Below are positions 34,001-45,499 of a stretch of 64,000 bases of DNA, piece by piece. Under the pieces are notes generated by a model, which saw nothing but the letters and a program-made list of their open reading frames with translations, ran no database searches and was not told the DNA's origin. Source of the DNA: Mesomycoplasma ovipneumoniae (GTDB taxonomy: Bacteria; Bacillota_I; Bacilli_A; Mycoplasmatales; Metamycoplasmataceae); NCBI RefSeq assembly GCF_038095975.1, contig NZ_CP146003.1, positions 1 through 64,000 of the forward strand, given 5' to 3'. Made by a program: the position numbers and the translations under genes. Within the stretch, counting starts at the first letter, position 1, and every line of letters starts with the position of its first letter.

Positions 34001-34320
34001 AATATTCATTTTTTACTTGAAAAAAATTATTAATGGTTTAAAATTTTTAATATATACTTGAACTTTCTATAAAAAATCACATTTTAAAAAAGCAAGTTGG
34101 CATATTAATTTATACTAAGGCTCCGCCCTTTTTAAAATTTTTCATTTTAAAATTTCACTACGAGGTGTTTCTTAAATTTAAAAAAATATAGACAAAATTA
34201 TTAATTTGACTGTTTTTGGCAAAAATAATTAAATTAATAATAAAAGGACAATTAAAACTACATAAACTAACAAATTCAAAATTTGTAGTATCTTTTTTAT
34301 TTTTTAAAATAAAAAATTTG

Positions 34321-34358
34321 TATAATTATTATATCCTATATGAAAAATAATAAGGAGG
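34321..34358 (+). promoter_or_regulatory. Promoter -10 and ribosome-binding site of the MIB-MIP operon
   Basis: TATAAT at 34321-34326 and AAGGAGG at 34352-34358, four bases before the MIB start codon. This is one of the strongest Shine-Dalgarno sequences in the window. Confidence 0.7.
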
Positions 34359-34362
34359 AAAT

Positions 34363-36522
34363 ATGCAAATTTATGTTCCAAGAAGAAGAAAATTAATAAT
34401 TTTAGCCTCATCCGCTATGGTTTTAGTTGGAGGTTCTTTTGCTAGTTCCTTAGTTAATAATTTTATTAGCTCCAGTAATGAAATTCACTATAGTTCTTTG
34501 TCTCCTTCGATTGTAATTAAAAATAATCCAAATGATTTAACTTTTGTCTCACCAGTCGTTAATTCCGATTTTAAACCTCAAGAAAATAACGGACCTAAAG
34601 TGGACTTAGTTAAACCAAAAGAAGAAACACCCAAACCGATAATTAAACAAGAAATTCCTAAAGAAACAAAAATAAAAGAACCGGTAGTTATAACCAAAAA
34701 AGAAACTCCGATCCAGAGAATTTCGACGCCACGTCGCTCTCTCTCTCTCTCTCCTAGGAAATCTGCAGAGATTTCAACCCCAAATACTCAAACTAGATCA
34801 CCAGTAATCGTTCAAAATTCATCGCCAGTTCCGACAACTCGTCAAAATCTGGTTCCTGGCGTTTCTCAGTCAAGAATTCAGCATGCCCTTGAAAGGTATA
34901 AAAAAGGTCTTGCTGCCGAAATAAAAACTATTCAATCTCGAGTTGCAAACTTGCAAGCTGAAGTCAATGAAATTGAACGTTCCTATAAAGAAGATTTTGA
35001 TAAAGATCATATTCGCGGTAAAATTCCTAAAACTCAAGCAGGACGAGATCTCTGAAAAGAAGCTTATCAACGACAAATCGATCTTCCTAGATATAATTTA
35101 AATCGCGAAAAACAGTATTTAGAATATTTAAAAAACCTTCCAGAAAAAACTTCCCTTACTTTGCAAGAGCTAAAATCACTTAGACAAGGTTTGGTTCCTT
35201 CGCTTGATTCGATTAATGTCTGAGAATATGAAGATGAAAGTAAAAATCCAACCTTAAATAGACTAAAAAAACATAACCAAAGCCGTACTTTTAATACTCC
35301 AAGTTGGTATTCTTTAAGTCCGTGGAATATTTCCAATGGTGAATTTCCCGGTTGGACAAAATCTGATGTAAGTTCACAGTTTTCTTCAGAAATTGGTAGC
35401 AATTTTACTAATTCAATTAAGGTTTATGAATACAGCCCTAATTCAGATAATGAAGATAAAAATCGCCAACCTCTAAAATTAATTCAACTTGATGCTAATG
35501 ATAATAATGCTTTTGAGAAATTTCAAGAAATTATGGCAAAAATTTCGCAAAAGGACAGCAAAGTTCAAGCTATAAGAATAAAAAATATTGGCGAGGCTAA
35601 CTCTTTACAAAATGCCTCAAGTATTCTTGAAGCCATTCCTAGTCAAATTAATACAGTTTCAGTATTTTTAAATAATACAAATGCCACCAAGTCCTTACGC
35701 GGTCTTGAAAATAAAAAATTAAAAGAACTGTCAATTTATACAGAAATTAATTCAGTAAGTGATGAATGAAGTATTAATCCTAATGGTCTAAAAAATGTTG
35801 ATTTTATTAGTTTTGACTATAATAATCAAGCAACTTTTGATCGATCTCAAGGAAAAATCGGCGGTTCAATAGTTTTTTCAGGCCTAAGATGAGAAAAAGG
35901 TGACACTGTTGACAAAATTAACGAGGGTCTCTCGATAGTTTTTGACTCAAAAATTAATCAGCGAGTTTTCCAAGGAAATTTTGGTGGAAAAGGTGGTTGA
36001 CCAACCACGCTTGATTTTTCAGAAACAGATGTAAATACTTTTAAAGGCATAAAATTTGATCAATTTGACAAAACTTTTAACGAAAAAGTTAAAAATTGGC
36101 AAGATGACCCATTTGCTCAGGAAAATTATACTGGCTTTAGAAAATTAAAGTTCACCAAATTAATAATTAAAGGTTCAAATTCTAATAGATCAAACAGCCT
36201 AAACTTTAAATTTTCTGATCTTGACGGTGCCCAATTTACTGAAAGATTTTCAGAATCTGTCCCTGGAAGTAGTCCAAGAGTTGATGTAAAAATTGACGGA
36301 AGACAAATTAATTCTTATCCTGTTTATATTTCTGGATCACCAACAGGCGATTCAATTGAACAACTACGCAAATTCATAACCGTTGCAAATGGATCAGGAA
36401 ATAATATAAGCCAAATTTTTGTAGAAACTGAAAAAGCAAGAAGCCAAATTGGCTTAACAATTGGAACAGCTCAAGTTCTTGTTGGTAGCCAAAATAGTTC
36501 AAGTTCTTCTGGGCTTGTTTAA
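34363..36522 (+). CDS. mib: Mycoplasma immunoglobulin-binding protein MIB
   Basis: 719 residues. MIB captures the Fv region of host antibody and hands it to the MIP protease. N-terminal signal anchor at about residues 8-30, a Pro/Lys-rich extracellular linker (80-170) containing a (CT)8 tract in the codons for SLSLS, a coiled-coil stretch (LERYKKGLAAEIKTIQSRVA), then the leucine-rich-like solenoid (IRIKNIGEANSLQNAS, LKELSIYTEIN) and the conserved VFQGNFGGKGGWPTTLDFS region. Size and order match the family. It lies 23 bases before MIP, the standard arrangement. Family assignment rests on these motifs and on the neighbour. Confidence 0.85.
34737..34752 (+). repeat. (CT)8 tract within the MIB coding sequence
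   Basis: Sixteen bases of CT repeat encode Ser-Leu alternation at about residues 125-130. Gain or loss of one unit shifts frame and truncates MIB before its antibody-binding part, so it could switch MIB on and off. Confidence 0.85.
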
Positions 36523-36545
36523 TTTAATTTTTTTGGTGGTGAAAA

Positions 36546-39020
36546 ATGAAAAAAAGTAATTTTTTAGTAAAAAACAAAGCACTTTTCCTACTTTTTGGAC
36601 TTGGTTTAAGTAGTTTTGTTTTTTATTCATGCACAACTAACAACGAAATTAAAACTGAGCAGCCAAAAAAAGATCTAAAACCAGGGGGCAGCAGTCAATC
36701 AAATACTGAAAATCAACAACCCAAATTTGATCAAAACACCCAAAAAAGTTTTGAAGATAAAATAAATACAGCCTATTCAACTTTTGAAGCTAGTTCATCT
36801 CAGACTTCTTACCAAAATCTTGCAAAAACTCTTGATGAAGTCAAGTCTTCATTGTCTCAATTGTTTAAAAATGAAGACTTAGAAAAAAAGCAAATTGACT
36901 GAGATAGTGCCAAAAAAACTTTGGATTTTCAGCTTGAAAAAACTGGCTACCAAACTGATAATTTAACTAAATTAATAATTGGATCTTTTTTAGATATTCT
37001 AAAACCAATTGAAAAATCAAGAGAATTACCCCGGCCAAGCCAGCCTGAAATCCCCGAAGATCGAGTTAATAAATATTATGAACAACTAAATGCTGTTGCC
37101 CCAAAAGGTCAAAATTGAGCAATTGTAAAAGATGGAAAACGAACTGTTGAAGACCAATATCAGTATGATTTTCCTGATAATGAATGAAGATATTACCTTG
37201 AAAAATACGGTGGCGGCGGGGCTAAAGTCATCGGACTTGATGACCCTGATGGGCTTAGTGATTATCCGCTTGGTAATACTAAAAAAGTCTCTTCAAATTT
37301 AAAATCATCTTTAGATGAAAAAGCCAAGCAAGCAAATCAGCCTTTATATGATAATGCTTCACAGCGAACTTTTGTCTTGCCAAAATATGACAGTTCTGGA
37401 AACATAACAGGAATTGATATTCCCGAACATCATAAAGGTGATACGTCCCCGGCAATTCATCTTGATCCTCAGACTGGGCAAGTTTTAAGAGGTGGGCCTG
37501 GAAGAGTTGGTTTGCCACGGATTTTGCCAAACCAAGAATATAAAAAACTGACAAAAAGTGCAATTTCTGTTGCTTTTAGAAATGGTCAATTTTTAAGAAC
37601 TCACAACGGAAAAGAGGGTGAGCCTGATTATTTACCCCCAGATCAAATAGTTCATTTTAATAATTTGCACAGAGGGACTCTAAATATTATCGACTATAAA
37701 AAAGAAGATAACAATAAATATCCTTTGACTTGGTATTTTATTACAAATGCACACGTTTTAAATCGACTTCAAGTTGCAAATGATTATCATGAAGGTAAAA
37801 TTTATGGCCGTGATGATAATGCTTATAACACTCATAACCGTCAATATAATACATGAAGTCTCGTTTTTACAAAAATTAAAGATTCTGTCAGTCTAAATAA
37901 TATAATGCCAACAACTGGCGAGCCCCGCAGCGAGAGTTATTATGACACAGTCAATCTTACCGTGCGAACAAAAAATTCAAACATTCATAATGCCGGAAAA
38001 AAACTTGAAAGTTCAAAAAATTTTGCTGTAATTGACGATCAACTTAACAATAATCAAGAAATTCCAAAAGATGCTGAACTAAATGTTAGAACAATTGTCT
38101 TTGGCTCTAATGTTTTTGACAAAAAACTAAGTGACTTTACAGATCAAGAAAAATACAAAAATATGCAAGAATTGCTTGATTTTGCAATTATGGAAGTCAC
38201 CTTTGACAACGAAGAGCAAGCAAAAATAATCACAAAAGACTGGTATGATGAACACCAAGACCAAAAAACCAACGACAAATCAACAGCAATTACTTCTGAT
38301 GCCGACTTTTTAAAAGATGAACAATATGAAAAACTGCCAGCAAATCAGTTTTATGGTCTAGGTTTTCCACTTACAGAAGCAGAAACACATCAAACTTTAA
38401 ATGAATTTAAAAATAAAAATGCTTGAGAATCAAGAAAACATAGCGTTAGTCCTTATGTAAATAAAGACAATGGCCTCTATTTTAATCAAGATCCTTCTAA
38501 CCAACAGTGGAAAGACGGTGGCGATCTTTCTTGGTCAAGATCTTATCGCTCATTTATGAATAAGCCTGGGTTGACTGATATTTTTATTGCAATGCCTTAT
38601 GTAAGTAATGGTTTTATTAAAATTACTAAATTTGACTCATCAAAAAATGTATTTAGTCATACTCCTTATTTATTTTGAGGTTTAGGCACTTTGCTTGATA
38701 ATTTCACCGGTGGGGGAGGAATGTCAGGAACTGGAATATATAAAGATAATAAACTATATTCATTAGTTTTTGCAACTGATCCGCGCGCTTCAACTGCTGT
38801 TAGTTTAAATTTAAGATCATATGGAAATGACTATAAAGGCTATTACGGACAATATAATTTACCAAAATATGACCTAATTTATGGGTCAAAACACCAGCGA
38901 AAATCATATTTTCAAGCAATGCAAGAACTTTATAAAAATAAAGGAATTAAAACTTATCTCTTTCCAAATGGCTTTGAAGACTCACAAAAAGTTGATGTTT
39001 TTGGCGACTGAAACAGTTAA
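36546..39020 (+). CDS. mip: Immunoglobulin-specific serine protease MIP (DUF31 family)
   Basis: 824 residues. MIP cleaves the antibody heavy chain held by MIB, releasing the VH domain. Signal peptide with lipobox YSC (Cys29), a Gln/Asn/Lys-rich linker, a helical region (about 55-160), then the DUF31 trypsin-like domain with a complete triad: His403 (FITNAHVL), Asp545 (LLDFAIMEV), Ser727 (GGGMSGTGIY). Length and order fit the family. It is co-transcribed with MIB (23-base gap). No terminator lies directly behind it; a hairpin is found at 39134. Confidence 0.9.
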
Positions 39021-39071
39021 AAATAATATAAAAATCATTTATTGACAGTTTTAATTGTTAAAAATTTATGC

Positions 39072-39077
39072 TATAAT
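39072..39077 (+). promoter_or_regulatory. Extended -10 promoter upstream of the helicase gene
   Basis: TATGCTATAAT; a perfect TTGACA lies at 39042-39047, but 24 bases away, too far for a normal -35. The extended TG probably compensates. Confidence 0.55.
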
Positions 39078-39084
39078 TTCCTTA

Positions 39085-39180
39085 GGTTAATTTTTCCAAA
39101 CAGCCCTAAAATTTATAGGGTTTCTTGAATCGCAAAACAATAGAAAAAACTAGACACGGTTTTTTCTATTGTTTTAATCT
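39085..39180 (+). ncRNA. Candidate leader RNA or small RNA with two hairpins
   Basis: Downstream of the promoter are a small hairpin CCCTA-TAGGG (about 39103-39121) and then a 17-bp perfect stem (39134-39150 with 39159-39175) rich in A/U at its base. The start of the helicase gene lies 34 bases further. This could be an attenuator of the helicase operon, a terminator for MIB-MIP, or the end of a ~95-nt RNA. Confidence 0.4.
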
Positions 39181-39208
39181 ATAAAAAAACTTAATAACTA
39201 AGAGAATT

Positions 39209-41095
39209 ATGGCTAGAAAAACAAAAGAAAAACAAAAAACTGAAAATATTGCAGAAAAACTCACAGAAGAACAACAAAATGTTGTTAATTTAGCATTAAA
39301 AGGTGAAAACATCCTAGTTGATGCTTGTATTGGAAGTGGAAAAACATCGGTAATTCAAGTTCTCTGTGACAAATTTCCTATTGATAAAAAAATTTTGTAC
39401 TTAACTTATAATAGACTATTAAAAATTGAAGCTAAAAACAAGATTAAAAACAAAAATGTTAAGGTACAAAATTATCACGGATTTGCATACGGACTTTTGT
39501 GAAGAAATGGTATTAATTCTTCCCCTGCAGATTCAATTAGAATATTTTTAAGAAATAACATTTCTGTTGGGGCTTATGATGTTCTATTAATTGATGAATA
39601 TCAAGATATTACTGAAGAAATATCTTTGTTATTGGAAAAAATAAAACAAGAAAATCCTAACATACAAATTGTTGCTGTTGGGGATATGAGTCAGAAAATT
39701 TACGATAACACAAAATTAAATGTTACTGATTTTATTGATAAATTTTTAGAATCATATAAACAAATTAGCTTAACATTTTCCTTCAGAATGCCAAAAGAAC
39801 ATGCTAATATGTTAGGGCGAATCTGAGATAAAACAATTAATGGAGTCAACGAAAATTGCCAGATTGAATATATGGAACTGGAAGAAATTAAGGAATTTTT
39901 GTCTACACAAAAACCTGCTGATATCTTATGTTTAGGGCCGGGATTTAGTGAAGAAATGGCAGAAGTATTAAACTATCTTGAAGAAAATCATAGTGATATT
40001 TTTAATAAAAAAACCGTTTATGCTTCTATAAGAGAAAAAGACGCAAATTTGTCTCCCAAAAAAAATTCAGCTATTTTTACAACATATGATAGCTCAAAAG
40101 GATTGGAAAAACCTATTTGTGTTATTTTTAATTTTACCATAAATTATTGAGAAAACCGCTTAGATAAAATTACTGCAAATTATGAAATTGTAAAAAACAT
40201 ATTTTGTGTAGCGGCAAGTAGGGGCAAAGAAAAAATCATCTTTTTAAATCCAAAAGAGTCAATCCCATTATTAAATGAAGAAATCATCAAGCAATACAAA
40301 AATTTTAGAAAAAGAGATAATGATTTATTTTTAATGTCTGAAATGTTTGATCACAAGTTTGATATTGATCTTCAAGATATGTTAAAAATGCTTGAAGTAA
40401 AAAAAATTAAAACCGAAGATACAAACGAAATAAAAGTACAAACACATGATGATTTAATTGATCTTACACCATGTATAGGGATCTATCTTGAAGCATCTTA
40501 TTTTGACGGTTGGGATTTAGATAAAGAAATTGAGTTTTTTATCGCAACTAGATATTGAGATTCGCCAAACATGCAAAAAAAGTTAACACTCGAGTATAAA
40601 AATTACATCAAAGAAAGAAATTCAATAAAAGATTTAACACTCTTTTTTGTTTATTTGAAAACACAACAAGAAAGATACATTAAACAAACGCAGCCCGATT
40701 TTGTTGATGATAATGCTGTTGATCAAATGCATAAAAGATTATCAAAAGTGCTTAAAAAAGACGAAACAATTCAACAAGAATGTTGAATGGACTTTAGTGA
40801 TAATAATGTTACATTAAAAGCTCAGGGAATTGCTGATGTTATCAAAAATGAAATAGTTTATGAACTTAAATTTGTTAGCGATTTAACAACTGCTCATTTT
40901 TTACAAACTGCTTCATATATGTTGGCCTTAAAAAAAGAAAAAGGAATATTGTGGAATATTCGTAATAACGAAATGCATGAAATTAGAATTAAAAATCGAG
41001 AAGAATTTAGCGAAAAACTTGCACAAACCATTTCAAAAGGAGTTTATAAACCTAAAAGTCAAAGAGAATTTGAGGAATCAGATGGAAGTAATTAA
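39209..41095 (+). CDS. UvrD/RecB-like helicase fused to a PD-(D/E)XK nuclease domain
   Basis: 628 residues. SF1 helicase: Walker A GSGKT at 42-46, motif Ia YLTYNRLLKIEAKNKI, Walker B LLIDEYQD (Asp129-Glu130), motif III VAVGDMSQKIYD, motif IV LTFSFRMP, motif V TTYDSSKGLE and motif VI VAASRGKEK near residue 335. The C-terminal part has a PD-(D/E)XK nuclease core: GIADVI (Asp543), then YELKFV (Glu552, Lys554). It is compact compared with AddAB/RecB subunits. It overlaps the downstream exonuclease gene by 14 bases. Likely DNA end processing in repair, recombination or defence; the specific role is inferred. Confidence 0.8.
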
Positions 41096-41951
41096 AAAAC
41101 AAAAAATTACTAACGTGAATAAAAATATCGCTGTAATTGATGTAGAAACAAACTATGAAAATGAAGTTTTTTCTGTTGGAGTTGTAATTGCTGATAGTGC
41201 TAATTTTCAATGATTTGATAAAGAATATTGAATAATAGAAAACAATTTAAAAGTAGGTGCAATGTATGCCCGTAATATTTGAGCTCCTCTTCCCCTTGAA
41301 TTTAGAGAAGAAATTAATGTTGTTCAAACACGCCAAGAAATGATTGCTCAACTAATTCATTTCTTGAAATCTTATGAAGTAAAAAATTGGTTTTCATATA
41401 CAAAATTTGATTTTAGACATTTGCCTGAATTGCACAAATCATTCGAGCATAACGATATTTCTATATTCGCTAAAAGCAAGCAATTCAACAAACATATCCC
41501 ATTAAATGCAGAAAAAACTAAAAAAGGCGATTTCAAGCAATTCAACAAACATATCCCATTAAACGTAGAACTAACTAAAAACGGTGATTTAAAAAGAGGA
41601 TGAAATGCAGAAAATATATACAGAATGTTAACCAAAGATCAAAGTTATGTTGAAACACATAATGCCTTACTTGATGCAATGGACGAATTACGAATTATGG
41701 AATTATTAGGTTTAGATATTGAAACATTTCTAAATCCAGATATAAATAAAGAAAAAACAACTAGTCCAAAAAGAATTAATTTAACAAAAGCAAGTTTGAA
41801 CAAAAAAAGCACTCTTAAAAGTGCAAAAATTGCAAAAAGTACAAAAAGTACAAAAAGTAAAAAAACTACAAAAAGTGGAGCAACTGCAAAAACTAGCAAA
41901 AGTACAAAAACTGCAAAAACTGCAAAAAGTACAAAAACTAAAAAAAAGTAA
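41082..41951 (+). CDS. DEDDh 3'-5' exonuclease (DnaQ-like) with Lys-rich tail
   Basis: 289 residues. Exonuclease motifs: Asp20 and Glu22 (AVIDVETN), Asp110 in YTKFDFRHL, His193 and Asp198 (THNALLDAMDE). A 19-residue direct duplication sits between motifs II and III: KQFNKHIPLNAEKTKKGDF followed by KQFNKHIPLNVELTKNGDL. The last ~60 residues are a Lys/Ser/Thr/Ala tail built on 9-base repeats, probably a nucleic-acid-binding tail. Start ATG 41082 is inside the helicase stop region, so the two proteins are translationally coupled and likely work in one DNA-processing complex. Confidence 0.82.
41820..41950 (+). repeat. 9-base coding tandem repeats (exonuclease tail)
   Basis: Imperfect repeats of ACAAAAAGT / GCAAAAACT encode STK/TAK units at the C terminus. 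Copy number can change in frame without destroying the enzyme. Confidence 0.75.
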
Positions 41952-41975
41952 GAATTTAATTTTAAATTAATAGAC

Positions 41976-42047
41976 TAGATTTACCGGTATTTTTGCATTT
42001 TTATATTCGCTAAAAGTGAATTTTTGTATCAAACTGCCAAACTCAAG
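41976..42047 (+). repeat. Partial TIR element (right end)
   Basis: ATTTACCGGTATTTTTGCA, then the TTCGCTAAAAGTGAATTTTTG hairpin region and ATCAAACTGCCAAACTCAAG, the right terminus only. Confidence 0.7.
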
Positions 42048-42057
42048 ATATAAATAA

Positions 42058-42097
42058 AACACTTTTGCAAAAATTTTTGTTGTAAAAGTGTTTTTAT
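42058..42097 (+). terminator. Terminator after the helicase-exonuclease operon
   Basis: AACACTTTT pairs with AAAAGTGTT around an A/T-rich loop that can pair further, followed by TTTATATTT. Confidence 0.8.
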
Positions 42098-42187
42098 ATT
42101 TATTTATCATAAATCTAAGTTTTTCTATTAAAATTATAATTTTGTATTTTAATTTTAGTTTTTCTGCTCAAAGCCATTTAAAATTGT

Positions 42188-42193
42188 TATAAT
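42188..42193 (+). promoter_or_regulatory. -10 of the S4 remnant / L4-L5 operon
   Basis: TATAAT followed by a ~155-base leader and AAGGAGGG at 42341-42348. It probably drives L4 and L5 now that S4 is gone. No -35 stands out. Confidence 0.45.
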
Positions 42194-42358
42194 TTATATT
42201 GTAGATAATTTACTTCCCATTCATAGTTTAGTTTTTAGTGAAAATATAAAATTTATTCTCGACCATCCTATTCTTTTCCTTCTTTTTAGCTTAAGAAAAA
42301 ATACATTATTTAGTCATTAAAATTTAATTTTTAAAGATATGAAGGAGGGCTTTGAAAA

Positions 42359-42523
42359 AACATTGAATTAAACCCTGGAAATTCAGAAAAATCAAATGTA
42401 GAATTAATAAGATAAACAGCTGAAAAAACAGGAATTTATCGGTTAGTTGTTAAAAAAAATAAATCCTCTTTGTTTGAAAATTCGATAGATGATGATTTGG
42501 CGGTTTCACATGTCATTCAATAA
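42359..42523 (+). pseudogene. Subtilase S4 reduced to its C-terminal end
   Basis: The last ~54 codons of a subtilase remain (ELNPGNSEKSNVELIR, an in-frame TAA at 42413, then KTGIYRLVVKKNKSSLFENS, LAVSHVIQ and stop). They match the ends of S1/S2 (SSVFENSVDDKLAVSYLV). The protease core is missing. The stop still overlaps L4 by 14 bases. Confidence 0.8.
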
Positions 42524-43979
42524 CAAAAAATATTTATTTTTAGCACCTTTAATTGTTTTACCGTGGATTTTTCCAGCTATAATTTTTGCCCTTCAAAATA
42601 AAAATAATAATTTGTTCACTATAATCATAAACGATAATGAAAATTTAAAATCTAACATTTCTCCCAATAATAATTTGTTCACTATAAACGTAAAGGACAG
42701 TGAAGCTTTAAAATCCAACATTTTTTCCTATAATGATTTAATAAGATTGGATAAAAAAGAGACTATTTGACTTAAAAATAGTCTCTGAATGCCGATTTTT
42801 TTGAGCGACAATGAAAAAATTCAAGAAATAATCAAAAAATATCTATATTTTGAAGGCGACAATTTTAAAACTTACAACGGCAAAGAATTTGATAAATTGT
42901 CTGCCTTTTTCTCCAAAGAGTATGACAAAGCTACTACTGAAGGTGAAAACTTTCAAAAATTAAGTGGAAATTGAAGTTTTGTTGATTACAAAAAAATATT
43001 TACTAAAAATTTTTTTATTATCGATGGTCTTAATCAGTATAAGGAATTTTTTAAAAAAACCGATCTCAAAGAACCGTTTTTAAAATACGAAAACGATAAT
43101 GAATTTTTTGCTAAAAATTTATTTTTTATATATATTAACGGGAAAAAATTAGCTAACCCATTACTTATAAATGAAAAGTATTTGCCCACTAATTTGTCCC
43201 CTATTAAATTTCTAGCTTATAAAAATCATAATTTTATTATTTCAATACCAGAAAAACTTTTTAATTATAAAGATGTAAGTAAAAATAGGAGAGGAATTCC
43301 AGAATTTGAGGATGAATTTGCTGTTTATTTTAAATTTTATCCAAAAGACAATTTCCAAAAAACAAACGAATTATCAACTATAAAATTAAATAAAATTCAG
43401 GATTTATATTTGTACAACTTACTAGACAAAACATCACCAGAATTTGTGACTTTTTTAGATTTAATGAACAAAAAAGAGAAAATTTTAGCGAGCAATAATT
43501 CGAAGGTAACCACATTATATGGGTCCAAAAATGAACAGTATTCAAAAAATGAACCCAAAACAGAAATTTTTTCAGATTTTGACGATGCAAAACAACTTAT
43601 TTATAATAAAAATTTATCTAAAAACCTTGAATGAGAAGAAGCATTTCACCTCGCCAATTTATTTATTCCTAGCAAAAATATTCATGAACCTGAAAAATTT
43701 AATAAATTCATTCTCAAGTCTCAAAATGTAGATGAAATTTTTCTTGATGAAGTTTTTTATTCAGAAGTTGACAAAAACTCAGGCAAAATTACGCTCTATT
43801 CTTTAAACTACAAATCAATTTTTCCAGAAACCTTAAAAAACATTGAAAAATTTAATTATAAAAATTTACTAATGTTTGAAAAAATTGATTTTGGCGATAT
43901 AAATATTAAAAATGTTGAGTTAAAAACAGTAAATTCACTCGAAGAATTTAGCAATATATATAAAAAAACACAAGGCTAG
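42510..43979 (+). CDS. Membrane-anchored partner protein L4
   Basis: 489 residues. The N-terminal segment FLAPLIVLPWIFPAIIFAL is a signal anchor with no lipobox Cys, unlike L1-L3. A short imperfect duplication follows (NNNLFTIIINDNENLKSNIS, then NNNLFTINVKDSEALKSNIF). The body repeats strand motifs such as VYFKFYPKDNFQ that echo the YPK motifs of L1-L3, so it is probably a distant member of the same partner family. One base separates its stop from L5. Function unknown. Confidence 0.78.
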
Positions 43980-43980
43980 C

Positions 43981-45432
43981 ATGGATTTAAAAAAATATAA
44001 AAAAATTTTTCTATTAGGATTTATATTAACTAACTTAGGTGCCGCTGCCGCGGTTTCGGTTGCTGTGGTTCTTAACAATAACAATAAAAAATTTTTTAGT
44101 ATTTCAGACACTAAAAAAATAACTGACCTTAATAAACTTTTATGACTAAACAACCCATATTGACATAACATTTTGAAAAAACAACCTCAAAAATTAGATT
44201 TATTAATTCAAAAATACTCCCTATTTGAAGACTATTGATTTGATGATTTACGTGAAAATATCGCTTTAAGAAGATTGTCAGGCTTCTTTTATTCTGAGAG
44301 CGCCAAAAACGAAGACACAATGGAATTTAATGTTATTTGGGATCAAGGACAACTAAAAGACAAGAAAATTGCAGACAATTTCGTTGTCTTAGATAATAAA
44401 AATGATTTCTTATCTTTTATTTCTAAGTTAAAAATTGAAAAACTAAGTAAAAGAATTTTGTCAACACCTGATTTTTTTGAGAAAAAATCAGTTATTATTT
44501 ATATACGCCCTCAAGATATTGCTGACGGTTCATCGTTTAATTCAAAATCAAAAATGTCATCATTAAATCCTAATCATATTTTCCAAAATAACCAAAATGA
44601 TGGAAAAACAAGCATTATTTCTTTTGATTCAAAATTTAAAAATTTTTTTCACTCAGGAATAGAGTACAGATACACCGGTCCACAAAGAGCAAGGACACCA
44701 AAAGTAATAACAGGAATAAAAAAACCAAGAGTAATTGTTCCTAGACCCTCTGATCGTCCAAATACAACAACTACAGATTTTGACATTTTTTACAAAATTA
44801 TAGATAAGTCAAACAAACATGTTTTTGACCGTAATTTAGATATTCATATTAAAAATATTGAAGATCTTGTACTTTACAATAAAATTATTCGCCATAAAGA
44901 AGCAAGCGAGTTTAAAAAATTTCTTTTAAAAAAGCAAGAAATTTTTATGAAAAACCCTTTTCAACTTACTCGTTTATATGCTATGCAGGAGTTAGATCCA
45001 TCAAACCAAACCACTGAAGAAGACCAAATTTTTTCTACATTAGAACAGACAAAAAAATTCATTACTAATGTTTCGCAATTAAAAAATTGGGATTGGGGCA
45101 ATGCTTTTCACCCTTCAAATTTGTTCACTTACAAGGATAACAACTCTGAAGAATTTAATAAATTCATACTTAAAAAACAAAATCCAAAAATTATTTTTGA
45201 CGATCAGATTTTATATTGAAAGATAGACAAAGATATAATTAAAATTTATACCTTTAATTATAAAGATTTGTTTCCTAATTTTGCCGTTGAACCAGATAAT
45301 TTTACAATAAATGATCTCCAAAAATTTGAAAAAATAGATATTGGAAATACTGATATTAAAAAGATAGAGTACATAAAAATCAAAACATTAGAGGAATTTA
45401 ACTCATTGCACAATCAAATAACAGCAACTTAA
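43981..45432 (+). CDS. Membrane-anchored partner protein L5
   Basis: 483 residues, start ATG 43981 two bases after the L4 stop. Signal anchor at about residues 9-30 (FLLGFILTNLGAAAAVSVAVV). It resembles L4 over most of its length (for example LKNWDWGNAFHPSNLFTYKD against LEWEEAFHLANLF, and LFPNFAVEPDNF against IFPETLKNIEKF), so the pair arose by duplication. It carries a basic loop YTGPQRARTPKVITGIKKP. Terminator follows. Confidence 0.78.
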
Positions 45433-45453
45433 TTTTAGTTTGACAAAATTATT

Positions 45454-45492
45454 AAAAAAACGCCAATATTTACCATATTATGGCGGTTTTTT
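45454..45492 (+). terminator. Terminator after L4-L5
   Basis: AAAACGCCA pairs with TGGCGGTTTT around an A/T loop that can extend the stem, followed by TTATT. Confidence 0.85.
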
Positions 45493-45499
45493 ATTAAGA

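Noticed and set aside
41820..41950. Short regular repeats considered as a CRISPR array
   Set aside because: Units are 9 bases with no spacers and lie within a coding frame.
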